DNA from: Phytoseiulus persimilis
Lineage: Eukaryota; Arthropoda; Arachnida; Mesostigmata; Phytoseiidae
Reading direction: 5' to 3'
NCBI GenBank assembly: GCA_037576195.1
Contig: CM075101.1
Location: forward strand, 2,790,001-2,854,000
DNA: 64,000 nucleotides
Made by a program: the position numbers and the translations under genes. Under the pieces are notes generated by a model, which was given only the letters and a program-made list of their open reading frames with translations, searched no databases and was not told where the DNA came from. Numbering within the stretch: position 1 is the stretch's first letter; every line of letters starts with the position of its first letter. Below are positions 12,501 to 22,548 of this stretch, piece by piece.

Positions 12501-12644
12501 GACGCCGCTCTCGCCCCCTACATTGCTGCCGCAGCTCTCTCACGGCAAGCCACCGCCCTCTCTCTACCCCCAATTAGAGCAATTTTCGTTGAGCATGAGA
12601 GGATGGTTTCTTTGATCGACTTCGGGGTAGAGACCTTACCCCCA
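9555..12644 (+). pseudogene. R1-clade ORF2: AP-like endonuclease and reverse transcriptase, three in-frame stops
   Basis: ORF2 nicks target DNA and reverse-transcribes the element RNA in place. The endonuclease domain (9558-10180) shows LQINLRRS, DVLLISEAPR, FIAGDFNAAHVSWN, STIDLTFAS and the final SDH, so its catalytic set is present. The reverse transcriptase (10740-11760) shows KKAPGRDRIP, WKTARLVLIPKP, YRPISCLSS, LLDVKNAFNSVSW, GVPQGSILGPTLWN and the active-site YADD. The C-terminus has CVLCHSGEEDDARHSFEVC, a zinc-binding motif typical of the clade. One frame is kept throughout but is broken by TAG at about 9615, TAG at 10386-10388 and TGA at 12372-12374. Family-like sequence (VSHMVKDRKSWSEA) continues after the last stop. 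It is a relatively recent, point-mutated copy. Confidence 0.9.
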
Positions 12645-12645
12645 T

Positions 12646-13833
12646 TCAATAGTTTGAATCGACAGATGGCGGAACTGAGCCCCTGTCTTGGTCTTTCTCT
12701 TCCACTTGTAACATGGAAGAATGTTTCGTTTTCTTGAAATGCCTTCCCTTCCAGGTTGCCTGACCTATAGCAGCGTCCTTCTTAGAGGTTGTATTTTCTG
12801 TTTTGAATCTTCCCCTGTGAAGACTCTTTTCGGAAATCCATCGCGGTCCATCTGTGTGAAACTCCCAAGTTTTCCGGAGCACCTGGCATTCACGATCCAG
12901 AAAATTGAAGATGTCTTCTAAATTCGCTTGAATGGCATCGTCTGTTTCACGCTCAAGGATGAACTTTTTCCGCAGTTCGAAAGGAAATGCTTCCTTCAGG
13001 CCCGAAAGTACGAGAAATTCATACGATGATGCTGCAACTCCTAGCGCTTTCAACGCATTGACTTGGCTCCAAACGACTTGACGAAGATTCTCCAATTGAC
13101 GAAGACTGTTACAGTCATTCACCTTGCACGACTTGCTCACATCCCTCAAGGCGAGCATGTGAGTCGTCTTGAGATCGTGAGCGGAGTCGTAATGATCTAA
13201 GATGTCCTGCCAGGCGAGATCATATCCGTCCTTGATTCCGACGTAAGCCGTTGCAAGTTTCTGGGCAAAACTCTTCCCTTTGAGGTTTGACACTAATAAG
13301 AGGAACTTGTGCTCTTTAGAGAGTTTCTCATTGAAATGAACCTCGCTCTCGAAAACTGTTTTCCACAAAGGCCAAGTTTGGCGTCTCCCATCGAAAACTT
13401 CTAGCTTCAGTTTTTCGAACGCGTTCACAGTTTTCTGACTCGATGACGGTTCGATCCGATCTCCCATTCCTGCACAGTCCAGAGGAAAAAGGGTTTCAGC
13501 TTTGAGATGTAGTGGTTGTTGCGTTTCCTTCAGCGGGTGATCAGCGGAAATCAACGAGTATAGTTTCTCACTCGTTTCTGAGCACTGCTTGTCGAATTCT
13601 TCGCACTCGATGAAGTCTCTTGCAACCTCAGTGGATGTTCCGAGGATGTCTTTGTCAACTTCATGAAGTTTGCTCCGATATTGGCTGATCTTGATGTAAC
13701 ACGTCGCTGCATTTTCTGATACTTGTGCCACCGTGAGATTCAAAGATTCGGTCTCGCCAATAAGGGTTGTACAAAGGTCTCTGAGAGCGCTTTGTATCGC
13801 TTTCCGCTTTGATGTAGCACTTCTTGTTGCCAT
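12646..13833 (-). CDS. gypsy-element gag, DUF1759-like, open frame of 395 residues
   Basis: This is the structural protein of the gypsy element, which would assemble the particle around its RNA. The frame is uninterrupted. I chose the ATG at 13831-13833 (MATRSATSKRK); the frame extends 14 codons further upstream, but only to a GTG. The middle (about residues 140-330) reads like DUF1759, the gag core best known from BEL/Pao elements: LEVFDGRRQTWPLWKTVFES, then NLKGKSFAQKLATAY, DGYDLAWQDILDHYDS and a region on joining and ordering of long helices. No zinc knuckle is seen before the stop, so the original may have been longer or gag-pol fused. The stop TGA falls in the TTCAA/TTGAA junction with the R1 insertion. 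Its neighbours (LTR and primer-binding site upstream) fix its identity. Confidence 0.75.
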   Translation of the reverse strand: MATRSATSKRKAIQSALRDLCTTLIGETESLNLTVAQVSENAATCYIKISQYRSKLHEVDKDILGTSTEVARDFIECEEFDKQCSETSEKLYSLISADHPLKETQQPLHLKAETLFPLDCAGMGDRIEPSSSQKTVNAFEKLKLEVFDGRRQTWPLWKTVFESEVHFNEKLSKEHKFLLLVSNLKGKSFAQKLATAYVGIKDGYDLAWQDILDHYDSAHDLKTTHMLALRDVSKSCKVNDCNSLRQLENLRQVVWSQVNALKALGVAASSYEFLVLSGLKEAFPFELRKKFILERETDDAIQANLEDIFNFLDRECQVLRKTWEFHTDGPRWISEKSLHRGRFKTENTTSKKDAAIGQATWKGRHFKKTKHSSMLQVEEKDQDRGSVPPSVDSNY

Positions 13834-13878
13834 TGCGTGGATCCGGTGAGGAATTCCAGATGATTCCGGGATCACAGT

Positions 13879-13895
13879 GTTCGAACCGGCTGCGC
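13879..13895 (-). promoter_or_regulatory. tRNA primer-binding site of the gypsy element
   Basis: Read on the minus strand, the 5' LTR ends ACT and is followed at once by GGCGCAGCCGGTTCGAA. With the shared T this is TGGCGCAGCCGG, close to the tRNA-Ser type primer-binding site of several gypsy-group elements (TGGCGCAGTCGG). Its position defines the LTR's inner edge. Confidence 0.72.
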
Positions 13896-13970
13896 CAGTG
13901 ACGAACTATGGGCAGGCTGTGTGAATACTGACTTCTTTATTGCTCGGGCATGACTATATACTGTCAGTAC
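13896..13970 (-). repeat. 5' LTR of the gypsy element (75 bp)
   Basis: 75-bp terminal repeat that differs from the 3' LTR at two positions. The AGT/ACT ends, TATATAG and AATAAA signals are the same. ATCAT at 13971-13975 is the outer target duplication. Confidence 0.88.
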
Positions 13971-14079
13971 TATCATAAAGCATGAATTCGGTTAAGATCA
14001 GGGCGTGGGCGATAGTAGACTACTGAGTTTTGGAAATTCGAAGCCTGTAGTACCTGTAGATACCTGTGGAGCTCGCTCC

Positions 14080-14860
14080 GTGCTCTAGACGTGTGTACTC
14101 ATGCAGAAGGAACCCCATTGATTGTCATCGTCATAACCCGGAACAATGTATTATCTTCATCCGAGCAGCGAATTTTGTGTCAAACAAACTCTGTGCAGCG
14201 CATTTTGATGCGTCAAACAAACTCCGAGCAGAGAGCTCTGATCAAACACTATAACTCGAATCGTGGATCCCAATGTACCTCCCGTACAGAAGTTCTCCAC
14301 TGGCGGTGCAGGATGCGGCAAAAATTCATCGAGACTCACAACCGCTTCGTTCTATCACATAGGGATCAACGACGTGGCAGCAGCATCTACCGGGGGAGCT
14401 GCAGTTGCGATACGAGGAACCACTGTTCATAGAGCATCCACTATACCTACGACGACCAGCCTCGGTGGGTTGTCTTGGAAAGCCTGTTAAGCATACCGCA
14501 ACGCTTCCGAACACCTGCACATCTTGGCCATCGACGAAATGATAATGGTCGATGCAGGAACATTTCACACGATGAGCGAAAGATTGAATGTTATGACCAT
14601 GGAAGAAGATGAATCCCTCGGTGAGTTTAATATAATTTTCTGTGGAGATTTGCGACAGCTCCCCCGTCTGTATGCTACCAACTCATGATCCAGTGAAACG
14701 AGGACTCCACCGATCTGGTCTATGACAGTCTCCAGGATACTACTCTCTCCAAACGGTCATTCGACAACAAACAAGTCGTGAAGAACACATATTTGACGAT
14801 ATTTCAGGTCGAGTGAATAATGCCTTTTTTGACAACGTTCGTATGTCTCCACTAGCCTCG
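14080..14860 (+). pseudogene. PIF1-like helicase remnant, probably from a Helitron
   Basis: The reading shows SF1B helicase motifs in the right order: a Walker A segment (STGGAGCGKN, about 14300), a following AAVAIRGTTVHRAS block (about 14402), a Walker B-type segment (LAIDEMIMVD, about 14525) and a FIIFCGDLRQLP-like motif III (about 14635). A diverged segment, SREEHIFDDI and VNNAFFDNVR, follows in other frames. In animals, stand-alone PIF1 fragments of this type usually come from the RepHel protein of Helitrons, which unwinds DNA for rolling-circle transposition. No Rep nuclease domain or 3' hairpin was identified. Stops at about 14488, 14686 and later, plus frameshifts, make it non-functional. 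A host PIF1 pseudogene is the alternative. Confidence 0.7.
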
Positions 14861-17800
14861 TCCGAGGGCTTGAGGATGAACGGCGATGAACCAGGCAGTG
14901 GGCGTAGATTGAGACCTCCTAGCCATAAGGCTCGCATGTCTCAGATATTTGTGACCAGAGCTGACGGATATGCTTCTAGCTGAGCGGAACGAGCGTTCTC
15001 CCGAGCGAGTACCCGCGAAACTGTATCCCAAGAGGGCAGACTGAAGCCGGTGTGCAAACTTTGAATCTGATACTTCGCGAAGATCCCGAGCTCTCCCTCA
15101 GTAATCACCAAACTTTCTCGAATAGCGCTGATTTGCCGCAGCGTTCTTGTTCGCGTGTACTCGAAAGTATTGAGGAATGACCGCCGTAGCATCGCTGGGC
15201 CAGATACAGTCGTCTACAACATGGTTCATCAGAGCGCCGGTATGCTCTGGAGCTAGGATACAAATCAAGTCCAGCGCTAATCTACATTATCATATTCTAA
15301 CCAAATCCGTCCTCATCGTCTGAGATGGACGAATTGCCAGGCTGCGTTGGGACCTAGTATTGCAAGGAGCTCACGTCGTGTTCAAATGAAGAAGATATTG
15401 TGCTCCTGCATCGTTACATCATGAGCTCATTCTTGATCGAGTTCGCTGCGGAATACACGCGATCCCATCACCCTCCGAGATAGTCGAGCGATTTACTCAG
15501 TTTCCACGATTTTCCGATTTGTCATCGCGACTCGCCCGCGATCGGACCCATTTTCCGTTGTAACGCAAAACGGAAAACGGTATCCCCGTTATGACGGGAA
15601 GTTAATTTCGGTTAGAACGGAAAATGAATGGAAGACTTTCTATTTGTCCAGATTCTGCAGTAGTTCTCAAGAACCAGCACCAGGAGTACCCAGAGACAAG
15701 AAACCATGCTCATCTCGCGCGGCTGTGAGGTGTTTGGATCCGGTGAGCGGATATCCGTTACCGGTCGCTGGAAAACAGAGAATACTCGGGAATTCCCAGC
15801 AAAAAGCTCCGTGTGATCCTTCTTACGCTCCGAGCGAGACGCTCTGCTCGACCTCTCCGCCGCTGCGAGCCCGACGCGATGCTCCCCCAGGGGCAACTTT
15901 TCGGGGAAATCCTTTGGAGCTCTGAACCGACCCTTTATTTGGCTGTATAGCCAGCGGGCGGCTCCTCAACATCGAAGTTAGCCTTTGGTTGTTTCGAACG
16001 AAACCCGAAACTCGGTGCCCTTTCCCATGGAGGAATGCCGGACTTGAACGACTCTCTCCGCTGTCTGAAGTCAATTCATGGATCGGTTACTTCATGCGTT
16101 TTCACATGCTTGAAGATTTTGATCAGGCAGTAATATTGGTGTGAGCTCTCGGGGGCCACGACAGTAGAATGAGATGACGAATTTGTGGAAGCTGTCTACC
16201 GCGCCCTGGTAGTAACGTAGCGAAAGGGGTGGAGGGGGCGGCATCAAGACTTCTAACCCGGGCATCGCGACGTCCCTCTGAAATCCGGTGACGGCATTCG
16301 CCGATACTTCTATGCCCCCGAAGGTGGCGGGATTTTCCGAGAATACATTGATGTTGATTCTGTCGAATCGGAAAGTCCAAAGTGGGAAATCCTAATGACA
16401 GAACATCAGTGACCATTATTGGGAAAACAGTCCTCATCGTGGTCCGCGCGAGTAATGTTGTTAGGAACCGTAGGTTTTTGTTCGTGAAAGAAGCAATCGT
16501 TTGACAGATTCTCAGCACGACCTCCTCTGGCCACCTGAAAGGATTGTGCAATTTCATTCTCTGTGACAGCTCTAGCCCTTTTGCTCTTTTCCAATCCAAT
16601 CTGATGCCATTTCCGAACTTTTGACGAGGGAAACGTGCTCGTAACTTCAACGTCTCCATCAACTCCCTAAAGCGGTATTCATGACCTTACCTACATCTGA
16701 GGACTGCACTCACGCGACATGTTTTCATTTTGCCCCTGGTCAAATTCCTCCAGAATGGTATCTATCTCTGTTTCCAAACTTTAAAAAATTGTCGCCATGC
16801 GGCGCATCGGATTAAGGTTCCGCCCCGGGCACCACAGAGGATCGCCACTGCCCCGTGGAGAGGGAAAAATCGTCCAGCACATCGAGTTAATTGGATTAAC
16901 ATGCGGTAGAGGCTGGTGGGAACGTCTCGGATGCTACAACCTACCGCCCCCCGAGGTTTGTTGCAGAGAAGTCATCCTGAGCGCTGAGGCACAGGGGCGT
17001 CGATGTATGGAATCCCGGGAAGAGTTGATTATAGGATGAGCTTGTTCCACGATGAGAGGGTGAACCCGTGTGACCCCGGGTTGTGTTTCAGGTGGTATTC
17101 ACCTCCGTAAAACCGTCAGTTCAGATAATTCCCGAGATCACTGATTCATGATAGGTCGCACGGGGCTGGCAGCTTTCGTTTGTCGTTTTTCAATTAAAAC
17201 ATTTTTCCTTGTTTTACTTAGAAGGTCGAGGCGGGACCCTCAAACACACGAGCACTCCGGCATCTCTCTTCTGTTATAAGACTCAGCTCGAAGTTCCTCG
17301 CACTTCGAGGACCCTCTCGGAGGCGTCCCCATCCAGTTTTTCCGTTCCCATTATTTCCGTTCAAGTCATTCGCACTTCAACACCCAAGCCCGGAGTGAAG
17401 CGCATCGCTGCGCTGATGAGAGCTGTTACTGCCGCTGATGCCGCGATAGTATTGAGTGCTGCCCTTGTAGAAGTGCGGCTCGCACCCCTGTCCCCCATCC
17501 ATTTACGCCACTGACAGCGAATTCCATCGGCTGCTCAATCTGTCCCGATTGGAAGGAGGCTGCCGCCTGGGTTTCCACTGCGACGATCAGTAGCTCATCC
17601 ACTCTCTTGACTCGCTGAAGATCTGGTGCAGTTACAGACAGGCTAACCCAGCGGCATACCGAGCTTGTTTTTCCCAATTTGCGAAAGAGTTATCGCTCGA
17701 GGAGGGCCGATACTCGTATCGCATACCGGCCAACGACACTGTTGCCGACGAACATGAGTCAGAGCGACCCGACATAGCCGGGGGCACCATTCTCTTGTTA

Positions 17801-18102
17801 GCCATTCCGTTCGAAGACTCCTCCACTGGACGTCCACTGGGCCAACAGTCTCGCCTCGAACTCCCTCATGCCCACTTTGTAGCTGTGAGGAGTGTGATAT
17901 CACATCTGATCGACCGATCAAATAAGGTGGTATGAAGCGTGACAGCGCCATCCTCCGTGCGGAGTCTTGAGTTTGGTAAACAATGCCGTCATTCCGTTGG
18001 CATTATACCTTCCTCGTCTGAGAGCTTCACTCTATGCTGCGCTGAGGAAATGAGCTTTCGGTTCCTCAATCGCTCCGGTCGGTGTTTCTCCTTTTGCGTC
18101 AT
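14861..18102. other. Unannotated stretch
   Basis: Only short open frames without recognisable motifs, on both strands. The longest (minus, 16123-16662, 179 residues) has no domain I know. A short symmetrical cluster of TTTTCCGTT/AACGGAAAA motifs lies at about 15550-15625. No RNA gene or host exon can be supported. Confidence 0.4.
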
Positions 18103-18750
18103 CTTGATTGATTGATTGATTGTTTATTGACCATATTCATGCTGTATTTTCATTCCAAATATAGCTGAAGACCCTTAATACGGGGCGATGACTCAGCTGG
18201 TCGACGGTGCGGTTATTATTTTTTCTCGGGCATACGGTCTGGGTCGTTTTTCCGTTCCCACTTCTCAAGTATTGTCTTGGTGTCGAATATCATTCTTGGT
18301 GTGCTCTCTTCGTGTAGTCCTAGTCTTTACTGTATTGTACACTCAGCATCTGGAATTTCTTCGCATTCAAGTAGCACATGTTCCATAGTTTCGTCCTCTC
18401 TTCCGCATCGTTGGCAGATCGCTTCGATGTCTATGTATCTTGACCTGTATTTCCTAGTCTGGAGACATTCCTCTCTGGTATTCGTGAGCAGTCGACTGCC
18501 TCTACATCATATATGTGTTCGATATTTCCTCGAGCTTTTTCGAAATTGCGGTATCGGTCAAGCGTTCTCTTTTCCGACATACCCTTTCGCCATTCCTCAT
18601 CCAGCTTGTTATTCAGCGTCTCTTCCACATATTTCTTAACCGTCAGTCGCGATTCCCTGGCCTGAAAATGGGAAGTCGACGAGTAAGGTACGGTACTTTC
18701 GACCTCGATCAGGCTCACCATCGACTCCTCGACGTTAACATACATACGTG
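18103..18750 (-). pseudogene. Non-LTR retrotransposon 3' end (C-terminal tail of RT protein)
   Basis: Read on the minus strand, an open frame of about 104 residues ends in NTGQDTDIEAICQRCGREDE and TMEHVLLECEE, a C-x2-C...H...C motif like the ones in the related remnants at 36720-37560 and 60290-62200. The element's 3' end carries a (TCAA)n-type tail, seen on the plus strand as TTGATTGATTGATTGATTG at about 18104-18122. Tails of simple repeats rather than poly(A) are common in several LINE clades. The upstream RT core is missing, as expected for a 5'-truncated copy. The frame shifts once between the long segment and the zinc motif. Confidence 0.68.
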
Positions 18751-19159
18751 TTCAAATAGCGAATTTCTACGGAAGATTCCGCATCCTCTGGACGCAGAAG
18801 CAAAGGTCCGATCTGGCGGATGAAGGAGAGAACGAGCAAATGAATGAATGGACCAGAGAAATATCAACGAGGACCGCGTTTCTCAGACGTTCTAAATCGA
18901 GGCTTGGTTCTCTCATCACGAAGTTTTGCCTGTCCTGAATCCACGATGATCACTATCCTGGTCGACTGAAGCACGCAATCTGTGTCGTTTCCGGCAGCAC
19001 AATTTCCGTTTGCTTCCCGCCGGGGAAAGCCTGTATTTCATGGGTCGTCAAACTTTTCCGACGTCGACACCCCAGGGTGCCGCAGACGTGAGCTCGCCGA
19101 GAAGCTGCCGAACGATGGCGAAGGCTGCCTTTTCTGGTTCTAACCGTGCTTCGAAGTCG
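18751..19159. other. Unannotated stretch
   Basis: Nothing recognised apart from low-complexity stretches. It separates a LINE tail from the inverted 45-bp repeats. Confidence 0.4.
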
Positions 19160-19325
19160 ATTCCGTCTCGATCTCTCCATATTTCTGGAGACCTGATGAG
19201 GCGATCTGGTCATTCGTTTCGGGGTCCACGGAGGTGATTTCGGGGTCGATCTGACCACAGCCTTTGGGGCACTCCCAGAAATATGGTGAGATCGACTTCG
19301 GAATCACCTCCATGGACCCCCGGAA
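19160..19325. repeat. Inverted pair of 45-bp-family repeats (hairpin)
   Basis: Two diverged units of the 45-bp family face each other. On the left, GGGGTCCACGGAGGTGATTT runs into CGGGGTCGATCTGACC. On the right is the reverse complement of GGTCCATGGAGGTGATTCC with GAAGTCGATCTCACC. Arms are about 35 bases with several mismatches, and the loop is about 30 bases. It could be the fold-back terminus of a mobile element or a rearranged array. Confidence 0.65.
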
Positions 19326-21599
19326 ATATCAGTCAGAACGGAGAAAGACGTCGTTCGGCCTCAGTCGACACACATTGTCACCCCTCGTCACCTCGCGACA
19401 CCCTCGAAACCTTGCGCCACCCTAGGCACCCTGGTGTGTAGCGAAGTAGGGACGCACAGTTTGACGAGCTCTGCTCAATTCTTTCGAGTTCTCGGTTTTA
19501 GCGGAAACCAAGTGGAGGATTGCTTGAATGTCTCCCAAGAGGATGTGAGACTGGCCATGATGATGGTTATCTTCATATCTGTCCGAGTTCTGATGCTAAT
19601 GCCTCATTATCCTGTAATCTGATTGAAGGAGAACATGTTTTCTCCCGCTGCTTGATTGGAGACCGCTGACTGCTTCGGTCAACCGTTGGAGGTCGTGAAC
19701 AGCTCAGTTACTCTCCTCCCCAGTTCTCCTCATCTGAGGAGCCTCCACAGTAGCACAATTTTCACCAAAGAAATAGAAGGCCGGAATCGGTTGGAGCGAC
19801 GCGAAGGGAGCACGCGCTTCAAACCTCCCAACTGCGGTGATACCATCTCGCTTCAGTATACCGATTTGCAGGTTCGGCTGTCTCGAGCCAACGTTGAACT
19901 GGTTGAAAGTACTGGTATCTCCGTGTGTTGGCGGACTCAGCGGAACTTGGTTATCCCGACACTTATGTACGCCAAGCTTTGTCGGAAGCTGCTGCCAGCA
20001 TGGGAGGTGTGGTCGACGAACACGGCATTCGCGAAGTATACCTCCCATGCGAGTTTATTCTGTATCTGCCTTTTCCTTGGCTGCCTTTGCTTGAGCGTTG
20101 TAGGTCCTATCGCGGAGGGGAGGGATCGAAAAGCGGCGGGGTCGGCTTGCTATGCACGTACACGTGCAACGTACGAGAGTTCGGCGGCCTTATCGAATTT
20201 GATATGGCTGGTGAAAAGTGCCACCCCTCCGTAAGGGGGAATGTTCGAGCACATCGAGTTATCCGAATTGATATGCGGTGGAGGCGAGTGACGAGTGCTT
20301 CCTCTTTGAAAACCCTCAATCCGAGTCAGAGAGTTTAGGGATCATTCTCAGTGCTCAGCCACGTGGTAGCCATGACACTCCGGAAAGAACGTGTTTGAGC
20401 AAGGATAGGCAATTTTGAATCACTCGCGAGATGCTTGGCGAGGGACTCAGACAATTTAGCGCCGCCGTTTCGGCGCTGGAGGATTCCAACGGGCGAGCCT
20501 TGGTTCGAACGCATGACTCGCTACGCCGGCAAGTTCGCTACATTTAGGTGGCATTCCAGTACAAGAGCAGTCAAGGCGGGAGAAATGTGCGCGTCGCAAG
20601 GTGGCTCATCCTCATGGGCGAGAACACCAAGAGAGTCTCCCTCAATGTGTCGCGCGCTCCTCAGCGTCCATCAGCCTTAGCCGTGAATCTCGTCTACCGA
20701 GACTTCTTGACCGATGTAGTTCACGAGATTCCTGGAGTGGAGATTACGGAAGTTCTTCCAAACAAGAGATCGCCTTCCGTTTCATGGCAGCTCGAATGAA
20801 AGCTCCCTCCACCAGACGCGAATCCTCTCCATCGTTGTCACTGGAAAGAAATCCAGCCAGAAGCAGAAGCTTGGATGGATGCATCCCACCATCGAGCCAG
20901 CTCAACTGGGTGTAAGAAAATATTTACCATCATTGCTCGACGTGGGTTTCTCATCAGGCTCTTCTCTTGAGTGTTGCGTTTTGACTTTGATCAAAGAATC
21001 AGAGATGAGAGTGGGAATGGAGACAATCGAAGACAAAGGATCAGAATATGCAAAGCAGTGGATCCAGGGAGAACAAACGAAACTCGGGTAAGAACTTCTG
21101 GCTGAACTATGACTTCGTCTCAACGAGCGTCTCGTTTCCCGCCTCCAAATTTGAACTATCAGTTCACCTGAGCCCAGTGAGCGCCTGGCTCGCCGCCGAG
21201 GAGCTGCCCATCTAGAATGGAGAATGGGAAAAGCTCCAAAACGCTCTGAAATCGAGCAAAGTGCCCCAGGGGCTTCATAGGGCTGAAGAGTGGTGGAAAT
21301 GAGGGATAAATCTCAGGTCATGCGAGGTCGCAAAGGACTCACTAGGAATGCTGCTCTCGGAGATCGCACACAAGAGAAAATGTCTCAGAGTCGGCTGATG
21401 AGATGAAATTGATCGATTGATGAGAAAGGAAGAGGATCGGAGACCTAACGTTCCCTTCTGTTGAAACGATTACTGATTATGTGCTACGAGTTTCATCGCT
21501 CAGAATCACGGAAAATGTTCGCCGATTCCGCGCGTGCCTCTTGAGAATAAGCTCCGGGAATGTCGGAGGCAACATTATGCATATAAGATGAGATCGATC
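19326..21599. other. Unannotated stretch
   Basis: Several open frames of 80-190 residues overlap here on the plus strand (19656-20340), but they conflict with each other in frame and show no family motif. I see no reason to call a gene. No RNA gene or clear repeat was found. Confidence 0.35.
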
Positions 21600-22059
21600 T
21601 CATTCAACTCGAGTTCGCCAACTAGAGTGATGAACCGCGTCCAAGAGTAGCAATTGAGTCCTGAAGGCTTCTTCCTGTGCTGTTAGATGCTTGATCCACG
21701 AGTTCTGCACAATTTTGTTGAGCTCCAGGTGCCACCCTCCGATATTTTTCGTCGTCGTAGCGCCGAAGTTTGCATAGTGATTCCGCTTTACACGTTGGAA
21801 AATGGTGTCATTCTCGAGGCCGGTTCGAATGACATAGGGTAAAAGTACCAGTTTTGCGCCACTTGCCAGTTTTGGGCCACCCACTAGTTATGGGCCAAAT
21901 ACTCACCAGTAATGGTCCATCGCCGGATATCGAAGTACTGCTCCAACCGGAGGCTTTTCGTGGGGAGGAAGCGCCTCTCCTTCGTGACGAGGTGAATCGT
22001 GGAACGATCTGATGATTTCCTCCCTACCATCTTCCTCAATCAGAGTGATTACCTCCACT

Positions 22060-22245
22060 TTGAAAAAAAGTGGTCAGGTCGACTCCGTAATCACCTCTTC
22101 AGGTTCCGGGACGTATGGTCAGATTCGACCCGGGAATAACCTCCGGAGACTCCAAGGAATATGGTCAGATGGATCCCGGAATCACCCCTCCGGGTTTGGA
22201 AAAGCATGGTCAGATTGGTCCTGGAATCACCCCCATATATTCTAT
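22060..22245 (-). repeat. 45-bp-family repeats inside the 720-bp element
   Basis: About four diverged units in minus orientation, each with the GGTGATTCC...ATCTGACCAT core (for example GGTCAGATTGGTCCTGGAAT on the plus strand). Divergence between neighbours is clearly higher than in the 3556-3870 array. Confidence 0.75.
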
Positions 22246-22416
22246 AAGGAGTGCGGCCAAACTGACAGACGAAGCGGATTATATGTAGTAGGGACGAATT
22301 CGAAGTCATAGGCGGTTTGCTGATGAGGACCGGAGCTCTCCTTTCAAGTCCCCACACGTTCCCGTTGACTCTGCTGTAGACAAGAGATGGTCCCCTTGTG
22401 GAAAAGTTCACCGCCC

Positions 22417-22548
22417 TTGAGGCCCATAACTGGTCAGTAGGTGGCCCATAACTGGTAGGTGGCCCATAACTGGTAGGTGGCCCAAAACTGGTAGGTGGCC
22501 CAAAACTGGTAGGTGGCCCAAAACTGGTAAGTGGCCCGAAGCTGGTAC
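22417..22548. repeat. 18-bp tandem repeat in the right inverted end
   Basis: Seven units of GGTGGCCCAAAACTGGTA and close variants (ATAACTGG in the distal units). The six-residue translation (GHLPVL/M) is incidental. Confidence 0.88.

Larger units (their letters stand above)
7141..12644 (+). mobile_element. R1-clade non-LTR retrotransposon inserted in the gypsy element
   Basis: A 5.5-kb element in the opposite orientation to its host. It comprises a 5' untranslated region of about 570 bases with a 20-base C run, ORF1 (7710-9562) and ORF2 (from 9555). TTCAA flanks both ends (7136-7140 and 12645-12649) exactly where the gypsy pol and gag sequence break off, and is the likely target duplication. 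There is no poly(A) tail; the last bases are ACCTTACCCCCA. Absence of poly(A) is common in the R1 clade. The ORF2 frame remains open to the 3' junction, so a few 3' bases may be missing. Five premature or shifted positions show that it is inactive. Confidence 0.82.
5604..13975 (-). mobile_element. Ty3/gypsy LTR retrotransposon, internally deleted and split by an R1-clade insertion
   Basis: The element runs on the minus strand from its 5' LTR (13896-13970) through primer-binding site, gag, pol remainder and polypurine tract to its 3' LTR (5609-5683). The host duplication ATCAT is present on both sides (5604-5608 and 13971-13975), which ties two blocks 5.5 kb apart into one insertion. Protease and most of the reverse transcriptase are absent: gag is followed, across the R1 insertion, directly by the end of RT and RNase H. 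If the R1 element (7141-12644) and one copy of its TTCAA flank are discounted, gag's stop codon abuts the pol remainder. The deletion therefore probably predates the R1 insertion. This copy cannot move by itself. Confidence 0.88.

Noticed and set aside
16123-16662. 179-residue minus-strand frame as a host gene
   Set aside because: No recognisable motif, no neighbouring exons, and composition is not distinct from the surroundings.
19656-20338. Overlapping plus-strand frames of 137-192 residues
   Set aside because: They conflict in frame over the same DNA and show no family motif.
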